From an uncultured Eubacteriales bacterium (GTDB lineage Bacteria; Bacillota; Clostridia; Christensenellales; CAG-917): DNA of 51,930 nucleotides. The notes under the pieces are model-generated. The model was not told the origin of the DNA. It was given only the letters and a program-made list of their open reading frames with translations, and ran no database searches. Both the position numbers and the translations under genes were made by a program. The stretch is taken from assembly GCA_900548005.1 (NCBI GenBank), contig URIZ01000014.1, positions 1-51,930 of the forward strand, read 5' to 3'. Shown piece by piece: positions 24,791 through 33,237 of this stretch (the stretch's first letter is position 1; every line of letters begins with the position of its first letter).

Positions 24791-25777
24791 ATGGCAAAAA
24801 ACACCAACAAAGCCAAAAAAGTGGCGGTGCTGACAAGCGGCGGAGACGCCAGCGGTATGAATGCATGCGTGCGCGCGTGCGTTAGATATGCTCTCGATAA
24901 GGGCTATGAAGTGTTTGGCATCAAGCACGGATACAAAGGTCTTGTCAACGATGAGATTTTCAAGATGGAATATTCAAGCGTGTCCAACTGCGTGCATGCA
25001 GGCGGCACGATTTTGCGCTCGTCCAGATGCCCCGAATTTCAAGAACACGACGTCATGTGTGCGGCGGTTGAAAATTTGCTCAAACGCGGAATAGAAAACC
25101 TTATCGTCATCGGCGGCGACGGCTCTTTCCGCGGCGTTGAGGCAATCCACGAAGGCACAAAACTCAACGTCATCGGCATCCCCGGCACTATCGACAACGA
25201 TATGGGCTACACAGACAGCACGATCGGATTCGACACGGCTTGCAACACGGTTGTGGACGCCATACTCAAATTGCGCGACACCATCACTTCGCACGACAGA
25301 ATCATGATCCTTGAAGTTATGGGCAGAGAGTGCGGAAACATCGCTCTCAACAGCGCGGTGGCAGGCGGCGCAGAGTACGTCATCGTGCCCGAAGTGGACA
25401 CCGATGTGGACGAAGTGGCGGCAAGCATCAAGCGCGGCTTTGACAAGGGCAAATCTTCATCAATCATCGTCCTTGCAGAAGGCAAGACCGAGCTTACGGA
25501 CGAGCTCACTCAAAAGATCAGCGACGCAACGGGCAGACGCGTCAACCACATGGCACTCAAGTGGATGCAACGCGGCGGTATCCCCACCGTCGAAGACAGA
25601 GTGCTTGCTGCAAAAATGGCATGCCGCGCGGTTGAACTTGTCGAGTGCGGTCAAAGCGGCAGAGTTATCGGCATAAAGGGCGGCGAAATCTTTGATACAA
25701 CCGTGCTTGAAGCTCTTGCTTGCAAGAAAGGTTTTGACCAAAAACTCTATGAACTCGCGCAGATTATCAGCAAATAA
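24791..25777 (+). CDS. pfkA: ATP-dependent 6-phosphofructokinase
   Basis: A 328-residue glycolytic kinase converting fructose-6-phosphate to fructose-1,6-bisphosphate. Motifs: LTSGGDASGMNA at the nucleotide site, IGGDGSFRG, and the catalytic PGTIDNDMGYTD. The GGDG form, with glycine after the aspartate, marks the ATP-using type. MGRECGNIAL and NHMALKWMQRGG complete the substrate site. An AAAGGAG site lies 7 bases before the ATG. A PPi-type enzyme is encoded directly downstream. Confidence 0.95.
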   Translation: MAKNTNKAKKVAVLTSGGDASGMNACVRACVRYALDKGYEVFGIKHGYKGLVNDEIFKMEYSSVSNCVHAGGTILRSSRCPEFQEHDVMCAAVENLLKRGIENLIVIGGDGSFRGVEAIHEGTKLNVIGIPGTIDNDMGYTDSTIGFDTACNTVVDAILKLRDTITSHDRIMILEVMGRECGNIALNSAVAGGAEYVIVPEVDTDVDEVAASIKRGFDKGKSSSIIVLAEGKTELTDELTQKISDATGRRVNHMALKWMQRGGIPTVEDRVLAAKMACRAVELVECGQSGRVIGIKGGEIFDTTVLEALACKKGFDQKLYELAQIISK

Positions 25778-25846
25778 CGGGGAGACTATATTCGACTTGC
25801 AAAAAATAAAAAACACAAATTGTCCGAGGGGACAAAAGGAGATACT

Positions 25847-27100
25847 ATGAAAAATTTGAAAGGCGCATGCATGTTCGGTCAGAGCGGCGGCCCGACTTCA
25901 GTCATCAACAGCAGCGCGGCAGGCGTTTTCACCGAAGCGCTCAAACAAGGTAATATCACCGCGGTTTACGGTCTCGAACACGGCATCGTGGGCTTGCTCA
26001 ACGAAAAATTCTTCGACATGAGCAAGGAAGACCCCAAGGAACTCGAACTTCTCAAATACACGCCGTCTTCTGCGCTCGGCTCTGTCAGATACAAACTTAA
26101 AGACGCAGACGTGGACGACACCGATTATAAGCGTATTCTCGAAGTTTTTGAAAAATACAACGTGCGCTACTTCTTCTACAACGGCGGCAACGACAGCATG
26201 GACACTTGCAACAAGATCAGCAAATATCTCCAATCTGTCGGCTATGAGTGCAACGTCATCGGCGTACCCAAGACCATCGACAACGACCTTTACGGCACAG
26301 ATCATTGCCCCGGCTACGCAAGCGCGGCAAAGTATATCGCAACCACCGTTATGGAAGTCAACCTTGACGCAAAAGTGTATGACACGCCTATGGTGTGCGT
26401 CATCGAGGCTATGGGCAGACACGCAGGCTGGCTCACGGCGGCGGCGGCTCTTGCAGGCGTCAACGGACTCGGCGCAGACCTTATCTACCTTCCCGAAACC
26501 GACTTTGACGTTGACAAATTTGTGGAAGACGTCAAGGGCGTTTGCGCAAAGAACGGCAACAAGTGCATAGCGGTGGTGTCCGAAGGCATTCACGACAAGG
26601 AGGGCACTCTCATTTGCGAAAGCCTCGGCTCGCAAGCGGCAAGAGATAGTTTCGGACACGCTCAACTGGGCGGCGTTGCGTCAATCCTTGCCAACCTTCT
26701 CAAAGAAAAGACGGGCTTCAAAACTCGCGGAATCGAGCTTAGCCTTATGCAAAGATGCGGCGCGCACCTTGCAAGCGAAACGGACGTCGAAGAAGCGTTC
26801 AACGCAGGCGCGTTTGCAGTCAAGAGCGCGTGCGAAGGCGAAACCGACAAGATGGTCATCTTCAAGCGCGTGATAGACGACAACGGAAATTATCATTGCG
26901 AAAACGTGCTTATGCCCCTCGAGCTTGCCGCAAACACCGAGAAGAAAGTGCCGACAGAGTGGATAACCAACAACGGAACTTATGTTGGCGACGAGTTTGT
27001 CAAATATGCGCTGCCGCTCATTCAAGGCGACGCAAAAGCTCCGCTTGAAAACGGACTTCCCAGATTTGCAAGACTCAAAAAGGTCTATGCAGGCAAATAA
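25847..27100 (+). CDS. pfp: Pyrophosphate-type 6-phosphofructokinase
   Basis: A 417-residue phosphofructokinase of the longer group. It carries GQSGGPTSVINSSAAG, YNGGNDSMDTCNKI, the catalytic PKTIDNDLYGTDH and EAMGRHAGWLTAAAAL. The GGND form, with an Asp where ATP enzymes have Gly, and K in PKTIDND are typical of PPi-dependent enzymes, which work reversibly and spare ATP. ATG 25847 follows AAAGGAGATACT; the frame extends upstream but has no ribosome site. Placed 69 bases after pfkA, it gives the cell two alternative phosphofructokinases, probably from one transcript. Phosphate-donor use is inferred from residues, not shown. Confidence 0.93.
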   Translation: MKNLKGACMFGQSGGPTSVINSSAAGVFTEALKQGNITAVYGLEHGIVGLLNEKFFDMSKEDPKELELLKYTPSSALGSVRYKLKDADVDDTDYKRILEVFEKYNVRYFFYNGGNDSMDTCNKISKYLQSVGYECNVIGVPKTIDNDLYGTDHCPGYASAAKYIATTVMEVNLDAKVYDTPMVCVIEAMGRHAGWLTAAAALAGVNGLGADLIYLPETDFDVDKFVEDVKGVCAKNGNKCIAVVSEGIHDKEGTLICESLGSQAARDSFGHAQLGGVASILANLLKEKTGFKTRGIELSLMQRCGAHLASETDVEEAFNAGAFAVKSACEGETDKMVIFKRVIDDNGNYHCENVLMPLELAANTEKKVPTEWITNNGTYVGDEFVKYALPLIQGDAKAPLENGLPRFARLKKVYAGK

Positions 27101-27145
27101 TCTTGCTTGCCTTTGACGGCTTGCAAAAAACATGTAAAACACACA

Positions 27146-27188
27146 ATCGGCGGTTTATTCTCTCAAAAAGGCGTGATAAACCGCCGAT
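27146..27188 (+). other. Perfect 13-bp hairpin in the esterase leader
   Basis: ATCGGCGGTTTAT (27146-27158) and ATAAACCGCCGAT (27176-27188) are exact inverted repeats with a 17-base loop. There is no T-run, so it is not a simple terminator for + strand transcripts. It may be a leader element, an mRNA end stabiliser for pfp, or an operator. Confidence 0.6.
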
Positions 27189-27235
27189 ATGCGCAGCTTT
27201 GCGCGCAAAAAGCAAAATTGTATCAGGGGGAAAGT

Positions 27236-28456
27236 ATGAATCAGCAAGACTATTTCAAGGTTGTGTACGGGCGCGATAAGACGGCTCTGAAAAAAGAGTT
27301 CGTTGACAAAATCGTGACCGAAACCGAGAGAGAAGATGTAAATCCCATAGAACTTCGCATGAGAGTGCGCGCTATAAAGGCGCAATTTAAGCAAGACAAA
27401 AAGGCTCTCAAACAGGAGAGCAAAAGGCTTGAAAAGGGATTTAGAAAAGAGTATGGCATGATGAGAAGACCGTTTATGGCGGGAGTCTTTGACGTTGTGG
27501 AAGAGCAAAGAGCCGTGCCGAACGGACGCACGCCGTTCAATGACGAGATCAAGGTCGAAAAGGACGTTGTGTACAAGACGGTTGACGGCAAAAATCTTTG
27601 CATGGACATATATTTTCCATCCCGTCCCGTCAGCGAAAAATCGCCTGTCGTTTTGGACATACCGGGTGGCGGATGGATGATACACAACCGTAGCCGTCGC
27701 GACGGCTACGCAAGATGTTTTGCCGCTATGGGCGCAGTGGTTGCCGTCATCGATCATAGGCTTTGCCCCGAAGTGTTCTTCCCAAAAGACCTTGAAGATT
27801 GCGTGGACGCATACAATTTTCTTTGCGACCACGAAGACGAATACAAAATTGACAAGAACAATATCACTTTGACGGGCGACTCGTCGGGCGGACATCTCGC
27901 CGCTTGCATGGGCTGTCTGTCGTCAAGTGAAGAATATAGACAAAAACTCGCTCTCCCAAAGCTGAAAACAAAGGTGGCAAATATCATTACAATCAGCGGC
28001 GCGTTCAGCTTTGAAGTGATGTATCGCATCCCGTTTACGCATCTGTTTATCGTGCGCTATTTCTCGGGAACGAAATCAAGAAAGGCGTTCAGACAATGGG
28101 AGTTTTACAAGGAGAGCGATCCGTACAACTATCTCAACCCCGATTTTCCCGAAACATACAACAACGGCGGCGCAACCGATCCGCTTTGTTTCGGCGAGGC
28201 AAAGCGTATGGCAAAGGCTCTTGACAAGGCAGGCGTGAAAAACGAGTACCGCGTGGGCAAAAATCTCTTCAATTCCGCTCACTGCTACGTGCTTAGATTC
28301 CCGTTTGCGCCCGCAAGAAAGGACGCGCTCGCGCTGTATGCGTGGTATGGACAAAAACAAGCCGAAAAGTGTGTGAATATGGCGGACAATTTCAAGAGAG
28401 TGGAAACGTTTATGAACAACTACAAAAAAGCGTTGAAAGGAAAAATAAAGTGCTGA
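27236..28456 (+). CDS. Alpha/beta-hydrolase fold esterase (HSL/acetyl-esterase type)
   Basis: A 406-residue cytoplasmic protein. Residues 1-110 are a charged helical extension; the hydrolase follows. The oxyanion motif reads DIPGGGWM (usually HGGGW), the nucleophile is the serine of TGDSSGGHLAA, and the catalytic histidine is probably in FNSAHCYVL; an aspartate in ATDPLCF fits the acid. This is the hormone-sensitive-lipase-like family that cleaves short acyl or acetyl esters. No signal peptide is seen. ATG 27236 has a strong AGGGGGAAAG site. The stop overlaps the downstream RNA methyltransferase start. Confidence 0.85.
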   Translation: MNQQDYFKVVYGRDKTALKKEFVDKIVTETEREDVNPIELRMRVRAIKAQFKQDKKALKQESKRLEKGFRKEYGMMRRPFMAGVFDVVEEQRAVPNGRTPFNDEIKVEKDVVYKTVDGKNLCMDIYFPSRPVSEKSPVVLDIPGGGWMIHNRSRRDGYARCFAAMGAVVAVIDHRLCPEVFFPKDLEDCVDAYNFLCDHEDEYKIDKNNITLTGDSSGGHLAACMGCLSSSEEYRQKLALPKLKTKVANIITISGAFSFEVMYRIPFTHLFIVRYFSGTKSRKAFRQWEFYKESDPYNYLNPDFPETYNNGGATDPLCFGEAKRMAKALDKAGVKNEYRVGKNLFNSAHCYVLRFPFAPARKDALALYAWYGQKQAEKCVNMADNFKRVETFMNNYKKALKGKIKC

Positions 28457-29901
28457 ACGTAACTGTCGGAGACGTGATCGAAGGCAAAGTCGCGGACTTT
28501 GCAAGCGAGGGCGAAGGAATCATCAAAATCGGTTCGTATGCGGTGTTCGTGCCGTTTGCCATAAAGGGTGAAACGGTGCGCGCTCGCATTCGTTTTGCAA
28601 AAAAGGACTACGCTTTTGCCGAGCTTGTGGAAGTCGCCCTGCCGTCACCCGACAGAGTGAAACCGAGATGCACGTATTTCGGGCGTTGCGGCGGTTGCGA
28701 TCTTCAACACGTTACAACCGAGTGCCAGCTTGCAATCAAGAAAGCGAGCGTTGAAAACGCGCTCAAAAAAATCGGCGGACTTGACGTCAAAGCGGACGAC
28801 GTCGTGCATTTGAACGATTGGGAATACCGCAACAAAATAGCCCTGCCTTTTGCCTACAAGAGCAAGTCGGGCAGAGTGTCGCTCGGCTTTTATGAGAAAA
28901 AATCGCATACGGTCGTGCCGATGAAGTGGTGCCCCTTGCACGGAGAGTGGGCGGCAACGCTCATTCAGGACGTGTCGGAGTGGGCAAACAACGAAAAAAT
29001 ATCCGTCTATGAAGAAACAACCGGCAAAGGTCTTCTTCGCCATGTCGTCGCAAGAAAACTGGATACGCTCACGTTTACGCTCGTAGTCAATGGCTCGCGT
29101 GTGCCGAAACTCGAAGTGCTTGCAAGAAAGCTCGAACAAGACTTCGGCTCGGTGGCTATCTTTATAAGCGAAAACACAAAAAACACCAACGTCATTTTCG
29201 GCGACAACGCAAAACTCGTGTGGGGCAGAGAGCAAAAACAAAATCTCGGCGCGTACGAGGCGGTGGTTTCGCCGCTGAGTTTCTTGCAAGTCAACGATGA
29301 AGTGCGTGACGCGATATACGACAAGGTTTGCTCGTTTTTGGCGGACTTTGACGGTGATATAATCGAGCTGTATTCGGGTGTCGGACTTTTGACGGCACAG
29401 ATTGCAAAAAGGCTTGAAAATGCCAAAATCACCGCCGTTGAAATCGTGCCCGACGCCACAAAAAACGCAAACGCGCTCATGCAATCGCTGCATATAGCGG
29501 ACAGAGTGACCAACGTGTGCGCGGACGCGGTTGATTTTGTGTCCGACCTTGCAAAAAAGGACGAACAACCCGAGCAATCGTCACAAAATAGCGATTTGCC
29601 CGATGAGATTCTCAACTCGCCGTTTTATCTCGGCAAAGCTCCCGTCAAGGCGAAAGCCATGACACAAAAACCGCTCGCGCTCGTGCTCGATCCGCCACGA
29701 AAAGGCTGTGACAAAAGAGTGCTCGATGCGGTGAACGGCGCGGATTTCGAGCGTATCGCATACATCAGCTGCAATCCGCAGACCTTGGCAAGAGATTTGA
29801 AGGTGCTTGGCGACAAATATGCAATCGCAAGCGTGACTCCCTTCGATATGTTTCCGCAAACAAGCAATGTCGAAACTCTCGTCACGCTGAAAAGAAAGTG
29901 A
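28450..29901 (+). CDS. rlmD: 23S rRNA (uracil-5-)-methyltransferase, RlmD/RlmCD type
   Basis: A 483-residue SAM enzyme that methylates uracil C5 in 23S rRNA. An N-terminal TRAM domain (VGDVIEGKVADFASEGEGI), the iron-sulfur motif CTYFGRCGGCDLQH, the SAM site DIIELYSGVGLLTAQIA and the catalytic cysteine in AYISCNPQTLARDL identify it. Between the SAM region and the catalytic DPPRKGC lies an unusual Ser/Gln/Asp-rich insertion (about residues 360-405). The start is taken as GTG 28450, which overlaps the esterase stop and has GAAAGGAA 9 bases upstream. Whether it modifies one site or two cannot be read from sequence. Confidence 0.9.
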   Translation: MLNVTVGDVIEGKVADFASEGEGIIKIGSYAVFVPFAIKGETVRARIRFAKKDYAFAELVEVALPSPDRVKPRCTYFGRCGGCDLQHVTTECQLAIKKASVENALKKIGGLDVKADDVVHLNDWEYRNKIALPFAYKSKSGRVSLGFYEKKSHTVVPMKWCPLHGEWAATLIQDVSEWANNEKISVYEETTGKGLLRHVVARKLDTLTFTLVVNGSRVPKLEVLARKLEQDFGSVAIFISENTKNTNVIFGDNAKLVWGREQKQNLGAYEAVVSPLSFLQVNDEVRDAIYDKVCSFLADFDGDIIELYSGVGLLTAQIAKRLENAKITAVEIVPDATKNANALMQSLHIADRVTNVCADAVDFVSDLAKKDEQPEQSSQNSDLPDEILNSPFYLGKAPVKAKAMTQKPLALVLDPPRKGCDKRVLDAVNGADFERIAYISCNPQTLARDLKVLGDKYAIASVTPFDMFPQTSNVETLVTLKRK

Positions 29902-29929
29902 AGTTTTCACTTCGTGAAAGTGAAGAATT

Positions 29930-30325
29930 ATGACAAGAGAAGAATTTGAGAAGTTTGTGGACGAAACGTACGGAGTTAAAGCCGATTATCCGTGGGGTGA
30001 CGGCGATACGGGCGTTTTTAGGCATGGCTCAAACAAAAAGTGGTTTGCGATCGTCATGGATTTGACGATGGACAAATTCGGCGGAGACAAGCAAAAGAAA
30101 GCGGACGTTGTCAACGTCAAGTGCGCGCCGTCGATGATAGACTCGTTTTGTCTTGACAAGGGCGTGTATCGCGCCTATCACATGAACAAGGCGAATTGGG
30201 TGAGCATAGTGCTGGATCTTGCCGATGACAACGAAACGAAAATGCTTGTGGATATGAGCTATGCCATGACCATGCAGAAGGTCAAAAAGGCCAAAAAGAC
30301 GGAAGAAAATGCCGATTGGCAATGA
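29930..30325 (+). CDS. MmcQ/YjbR-family protein
   Basis: A 131-residue protein beginning MTREEFEKFVDETYG, with DYPWGDGDTGVFRHGSNKKW, IDSFCLDKGVYRAYHMNK and WVSIVLD. This is the MmcQ/YjbR fold (CyaY-like), a DNA-binding-type family of unknown role. The start is 28 bases after the methyltransferase; the gap holds a short hairpin (TTCACTTC.GTGAA). The C-terminus is lysine-rich. No further functional clue is present. Confidence 0.85.
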   Translation: MTREEFEKFVDETYGVKADYPWGDGDTGVFRHGSNKKWFAIVMDLTMDKFGGDKQKKADVVNVKCAPSMIDSFCLDKGVYRAYHMNKANWVSIVLDLADDNETKMLVDMSYAMTMQKVKKAKKTEENADWQ

Positions 30326-30373
30326 GATATAAACTTGAAAATCATTCGCGACAGCGAAAACATAGGTGGAATT

Positions 30374-31399
30374 ATGAAGGCAACTTACGTGTTGAAAACA
30401 CCAAAGGGTATCGAACTTTACGAGCTTGAAAACGACAACGGAATCAAGGCGCAGATCATCACTTACGGCGCGCGCATTGCAAAACTTGTCGTGCCCGACA
30501 AGGACGGAGAGATGATAGACGTTGTGGCGGGATTTGAAACGCCGGACGGATTTTTGCAAGACAATCCGTATTTCAACGCAATCATCGGCAGGGTGGGCAA
30601 TCGCATAGGCGGCGCGTCGTTTTTGCTTGACGGCAAGAAGTACGACTTGTTCAAAAACGACGGCAACAACCACCTGCACGGCGGCAAATGCGGCTTTGAT
30701 TCTCGCATGTGGACGGCAACGATTTTGGACGGCGCAAGCGTGAGAATGGAAAGAGTCTCCGCCGACGGCGAAGAAGGCTATCCCGGCAATCTGAAAGTGT
30801 GCGTGACCTATACGCTCACCAACGAAAACTCGCTTGTCATCGACTATGAAGCCGTTTGCGACAAGGACACCGTTTGCTCGTTGACAAATCATGCGTACTT
30901 CAATCTCGACGGCGATTTCAAGAGTGTGCTGGATACGTTGGTGACGATTGACGCAGACAGCATCACCGACATAGACGATGAGCTTATCCCCCACGGCGCA
31001 TTGAAAAACGTCAAGGGAACAGCCTTCGATTTTTCCAAAGAAAAGGCAATCGGCAAGGACATAAAGGCGGACGAGCATTTGCTCAAAATCGCACGTGGAT
31101 ACGATTTCAACTACGTGCTTAACGGCAAAGGATTTAGGCATGTCGCAAGCGCACGCTCTGAAAAGAGCGGTGTGAGAATGGACGTTTTCACGGATAGAGC
31201 GTGCATGCAATTGTACACTGGCAACTTCCTTGAAGGGCTGAAAGGCAAGAAAACGTATGGCTATCAATCCGCTTTTTGTATGGAAACGCAGGGCTATCCC
31301 AACGCTTGCAACGTGCCGTCTTTTGAGAGTATGACGCTCAAAAAAGGCGAAAAATACACCGCTCGCACGGAGTATAAATTCGGCGTGGACAAGGACTGA
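30374..31399 (+). CDS. galM: Aldose 1-epimerase
   Basis: A 341-residue mutarotase that interconverts alpha and beta anomers of aldoses such as galactose. The conserved residues are visible: NNHLHGG with the first catalytic histidine region, TNHAYFNL with the second, and the general-base glutamate in METQGYPNACN. IIGRVGNRI is the usual substrate-loop sequence. ATG 30374 follows ATAGGTGG; an earlier TTG at 30335 is in frame but less likely. No galactose kinase or transporter gene is near, so the sugar is open. Confidence 0.92.
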   Translation: MKATYVLKTPKGIELYELENDNGIKAQIITYGARIAKLVVPDKDGEMIDVVAGFETPDGFLQDNPYFNAIIGRVGNRIGGASFLLDGKKYDLFKNDGNNHLHGGKCGFDSRMWTATILDGASVRMERVSADGEEGYPGNLKVCVTYTLTNENSLVIDYEAVCDKDTVCSLTNHAYFNLDGDFKSVLDTLVTIDADSITDIDDELIPHGALKNVKGTAFDFSKEKAIGKDIKADEHLLKIARGYDFNYVLNGKGFRHVASARSEKSGVRMDVFTDRACMQLYTGNFLEGLKGKKTYGYQSAFCMETQGYPNACNVPSFESMTLKKGEKYTARTEYKFGVDKD

Positions 31400-31478
31400 C
31401 AGGCAAAACGGACTTGAAAAAGGTCTTGCGACACTTATAAAACATGCGGATATGTTGCAACGCAAAATTGCGTGTATC

Positions 31479-31506
31479 TTGCACAAAAAGACACTTTATA
31501 TATACA
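31479..31506 (+). promoter_or_regulatory. Possible promoter of the acetyltransferase
   Basis: TTGCAC (31479-31484) and TATACA (31501-31506) with a 16-base spacer, in the 130-base gap after galM. An overlapping TATATA at 31497 is an alternative -10. Confidence 0.4.
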
Positions 31507-31529
31507 AAACACGGAGATAAAACGTCAAA

Positions 31530-32267
31530 ATGAGCATTATCGATGAAAAACTTGCAACGTTTGAGCAACTTGCGCAAGAAGGTATGACGGCAAAAAACAC
31601 CGCCAAAGCATTGGAGCTTATCGGCATACAGGGCTATGACGAGGAGCTTATAAAGACCTTCAAACTTTGGGGCGATTATATGCCGATGGGAGATGAAGAT
31701 CCCTACACCGAAGAACAACGCAACTTGCACATCTTGTGGGACAGCATAGACCGCGCGCCGCTTGGCGTCAACTGCGCTTTTGCCGTGCCTTTTAGAGCAA
31801 TCGTGGCAAAGAAACTGTTCAAAAAATGCGGCGACGGGTTTGTTGCAAACGAGGGTTGTAGATTCAACTACGGACATCGCATAGAAGTGGGCGACAACGT
31901 CAGCTGGAACGCGGGATGCTTTATCGACTCCAAGGGCGGAGTGAAGATGGGCAACTTTGCAATGCTCACCGAATACGTCAAAATCTTCACGCACTCGCAC
32001 AGCGAACACGACCACATGCAAAGACAGTACAACGGCGTGGAAATCGGCGATTATGCAAAAGTGTACACCAACGCAACAATTTTGCCGGGAGTAAAACTCG
32101 CAACGGGAGCAGTGGTTGCAACGGGCGCTATCGTCACGAAGAGCGTTGACGAATTTACGCTCGTGTCGGGAGTGCCTGCAAAGGTGCAACGCTCCCGCAA
32201 ATTTGACGGGAAAAGCCTTGATGAAATGAATCAATATATGATGAAAGACAAGCTCTTCCAAAAGTGA
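31530..32267 (+). CDS. Sugar O-acetyltransferase (LacA/Maa family) with N-terminal extension
   Basis: A 245-residue acetyl-CoA-dependent acetyltransferase with a left-handed beta-helix. The LacA/Maa pattern is clear: LFKKCGDGFVANEGCRFNYG, then GDNVSWNAGCFIDSKGGVKMG, the catalytic histidine region IFTHSHSEHD, and VYTNATILPGVKLATGAVVATGAIVTK. The first about 65 residues (EKLATFEQLAQEGMTAKN and later acidic sequence) are longer than the usual maltose-acetyltransferase N-terminus. The likely substrate is a hexose or its derivative. It sits after galM, fitting a sugar-handling cluster. Confidence 0.85.
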   Translation: MSIIDEKLATFEQLAQEGMTAKNTAKALELIGIQGYDEELIKTFKLWGDYMPMGDEDPYTEEQRNLHILWDSIDRAPLGVNCAFAVPFRAIVAKKLFKKCGDGFVANEGCRFNYGHRIEVGDNVSWNAGCFIDSKGGVKMGNFAMLTEYVKIFTHSHSEHDHMQRQYNGVEIGDYAKVYTNATILPGVKLATGAVVATGAIVTKSVDEFTLVSGVPAKVQRSRKFDGKSLDEMNQYMMKDKLFQK

Positions 32268-32292
32268 ACCGAGCTGTCAAGTCTTTTGAAAA

Positions 32293-32934
32293 ATGAAGAA
32301 GAAACTGTATATATTCGACCTTGACGGCACAATTCTCGATACGCTCGAAGACCTTGCGATAAGCGTAAACTATGCGCTTGCGGTGTTCGATTTTCCGCCG
32401 CTCTCAAACAAGGAAATCGCAGACAGAACGGGCAACGGCGTGCAACGGCTTGTGGAATTGAGCGTGCCGAGCACGGCGGACAGAAAAAAAACGCTCGCGG
32501 TGCTTGACGTGTTCAAGCAACACTATTTTTACCATTGCGCCGACCATACGCGCCCGTATGACGACATAAAAGACGTGATATGCGAGATAAGACGGCAAGG
32601 GGCAAAGTGCGCCGTTGTGTCCAACAAGATGGACAGCGCGGTGCAAGAGCTTGCCAAAGACTATTTTGACGGGCTGTTCGATTTTGTGTCGGGGCAGAAG
32701 GACGGCGTGAGAAAGAAACCCTATCCCGACACCGTGTTGCTTGCGCTTAAAACGCTTGGAGTGGACAAAAAGGACGCGCTTTATATCGGTGACAGCGAAG
32801 TGGACGTGGCAACGGCAAAGAATGCGGATATGCAGTGTTTGAGCGTGGATTGGGGTTTTAGGGATAGGCAAGTGCTTGTGGAAAGCGGCGCAACGCAAAT
32901 CATCTCAAAGCCCAAGGACATCTTGAAGTTTTGA
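32293..32934 (+). CDS. HAD-superfamily phosphatase (phosphoglycolate-phosphatase-like)
   Basis: A 213-residue hydrolase of HAD subfamily IA. Motif I is FDLDGTILDT (nucleophile aspartate first), motif II CAVVSNKM, motif III lysine in GVRKKPYP, and motif IV YIGDSEVD. The helical cap (residues about 15-80) fits the Gph/PGP group, whose members dephosphorylate 2-phosphoglycolate or other small sugar phosphates. It begins 26 bases after the acetyltransferase with a weak ribosome site, probably the last gene of this cluster. A short hairpin (32935-32950) without a T-run follows the stop. Confidence 0.88.
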   Translation: MKKKLYIFDLDGTILDTLEDLAISVNYALAVFDFPPLSNKEIADRTGNGVQRLVELSVPSTADRKKTLAVLDVFKQHYFYHCADHTRPYDDIKDVICEIRRQGAKCAVVSNKMDSAVQELAKDYFDGLFDFVSGQKDGVRKKPYPDTVLLALKTLGVDKKDALYIGDSEVDVATAKNADMQCLSVDWGFRDRQVLVESGATQIISKPKDILKF

Positions 32935-33100
32935 CGATTTTCTCAAATCGCCAAAATAGTAAACGCAAAGGCAAATCCAAAAGCAAAGAATACAATGATA
33001 ATATGGCAAAGACCGCACGCAAATGACAATGTGTGAATGATGGGTCGCACCTGACAACTTGTCGGCAAAACCAAAACCAAAAGCAATGCAAAAGGCAATC

Positions 33101-33128
33101 AAAAAGCGAGAGTGTATCTCGCTTTTTT
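33101..33128. terminator. Bidirectional terminator between converging genes
   Basis: AAAAAGCGAGA and TCTCGCTTTTTT form a stem with a small loop; the A-run on one side and T-run on the other make it usable for the + strand HAD gene and the minus-strand YitT gene. The rest of the 303-base gap (32935-33237) holds only a short hairpin and A/T-rich sequence; I see no gene there. Confidence 0.85.
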
Positions 33129-33237
33129 CATACCGTTAAGGGTGGTTGTTTTAGAAATTTATATACAACATATTTTATATTATATATAAATATTTCGCTT
33201 TTGATTTGTTTTCGGATTTGCTTTTTGATTTGTTGCG

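Noticed and set aside
30029..31486. Minus-strand open frame of 485 codons opposite yjbR and galM.
   Set aside because: Composition and position show it is the complement of coding sequence with clear catalytic motifs on the + strand.
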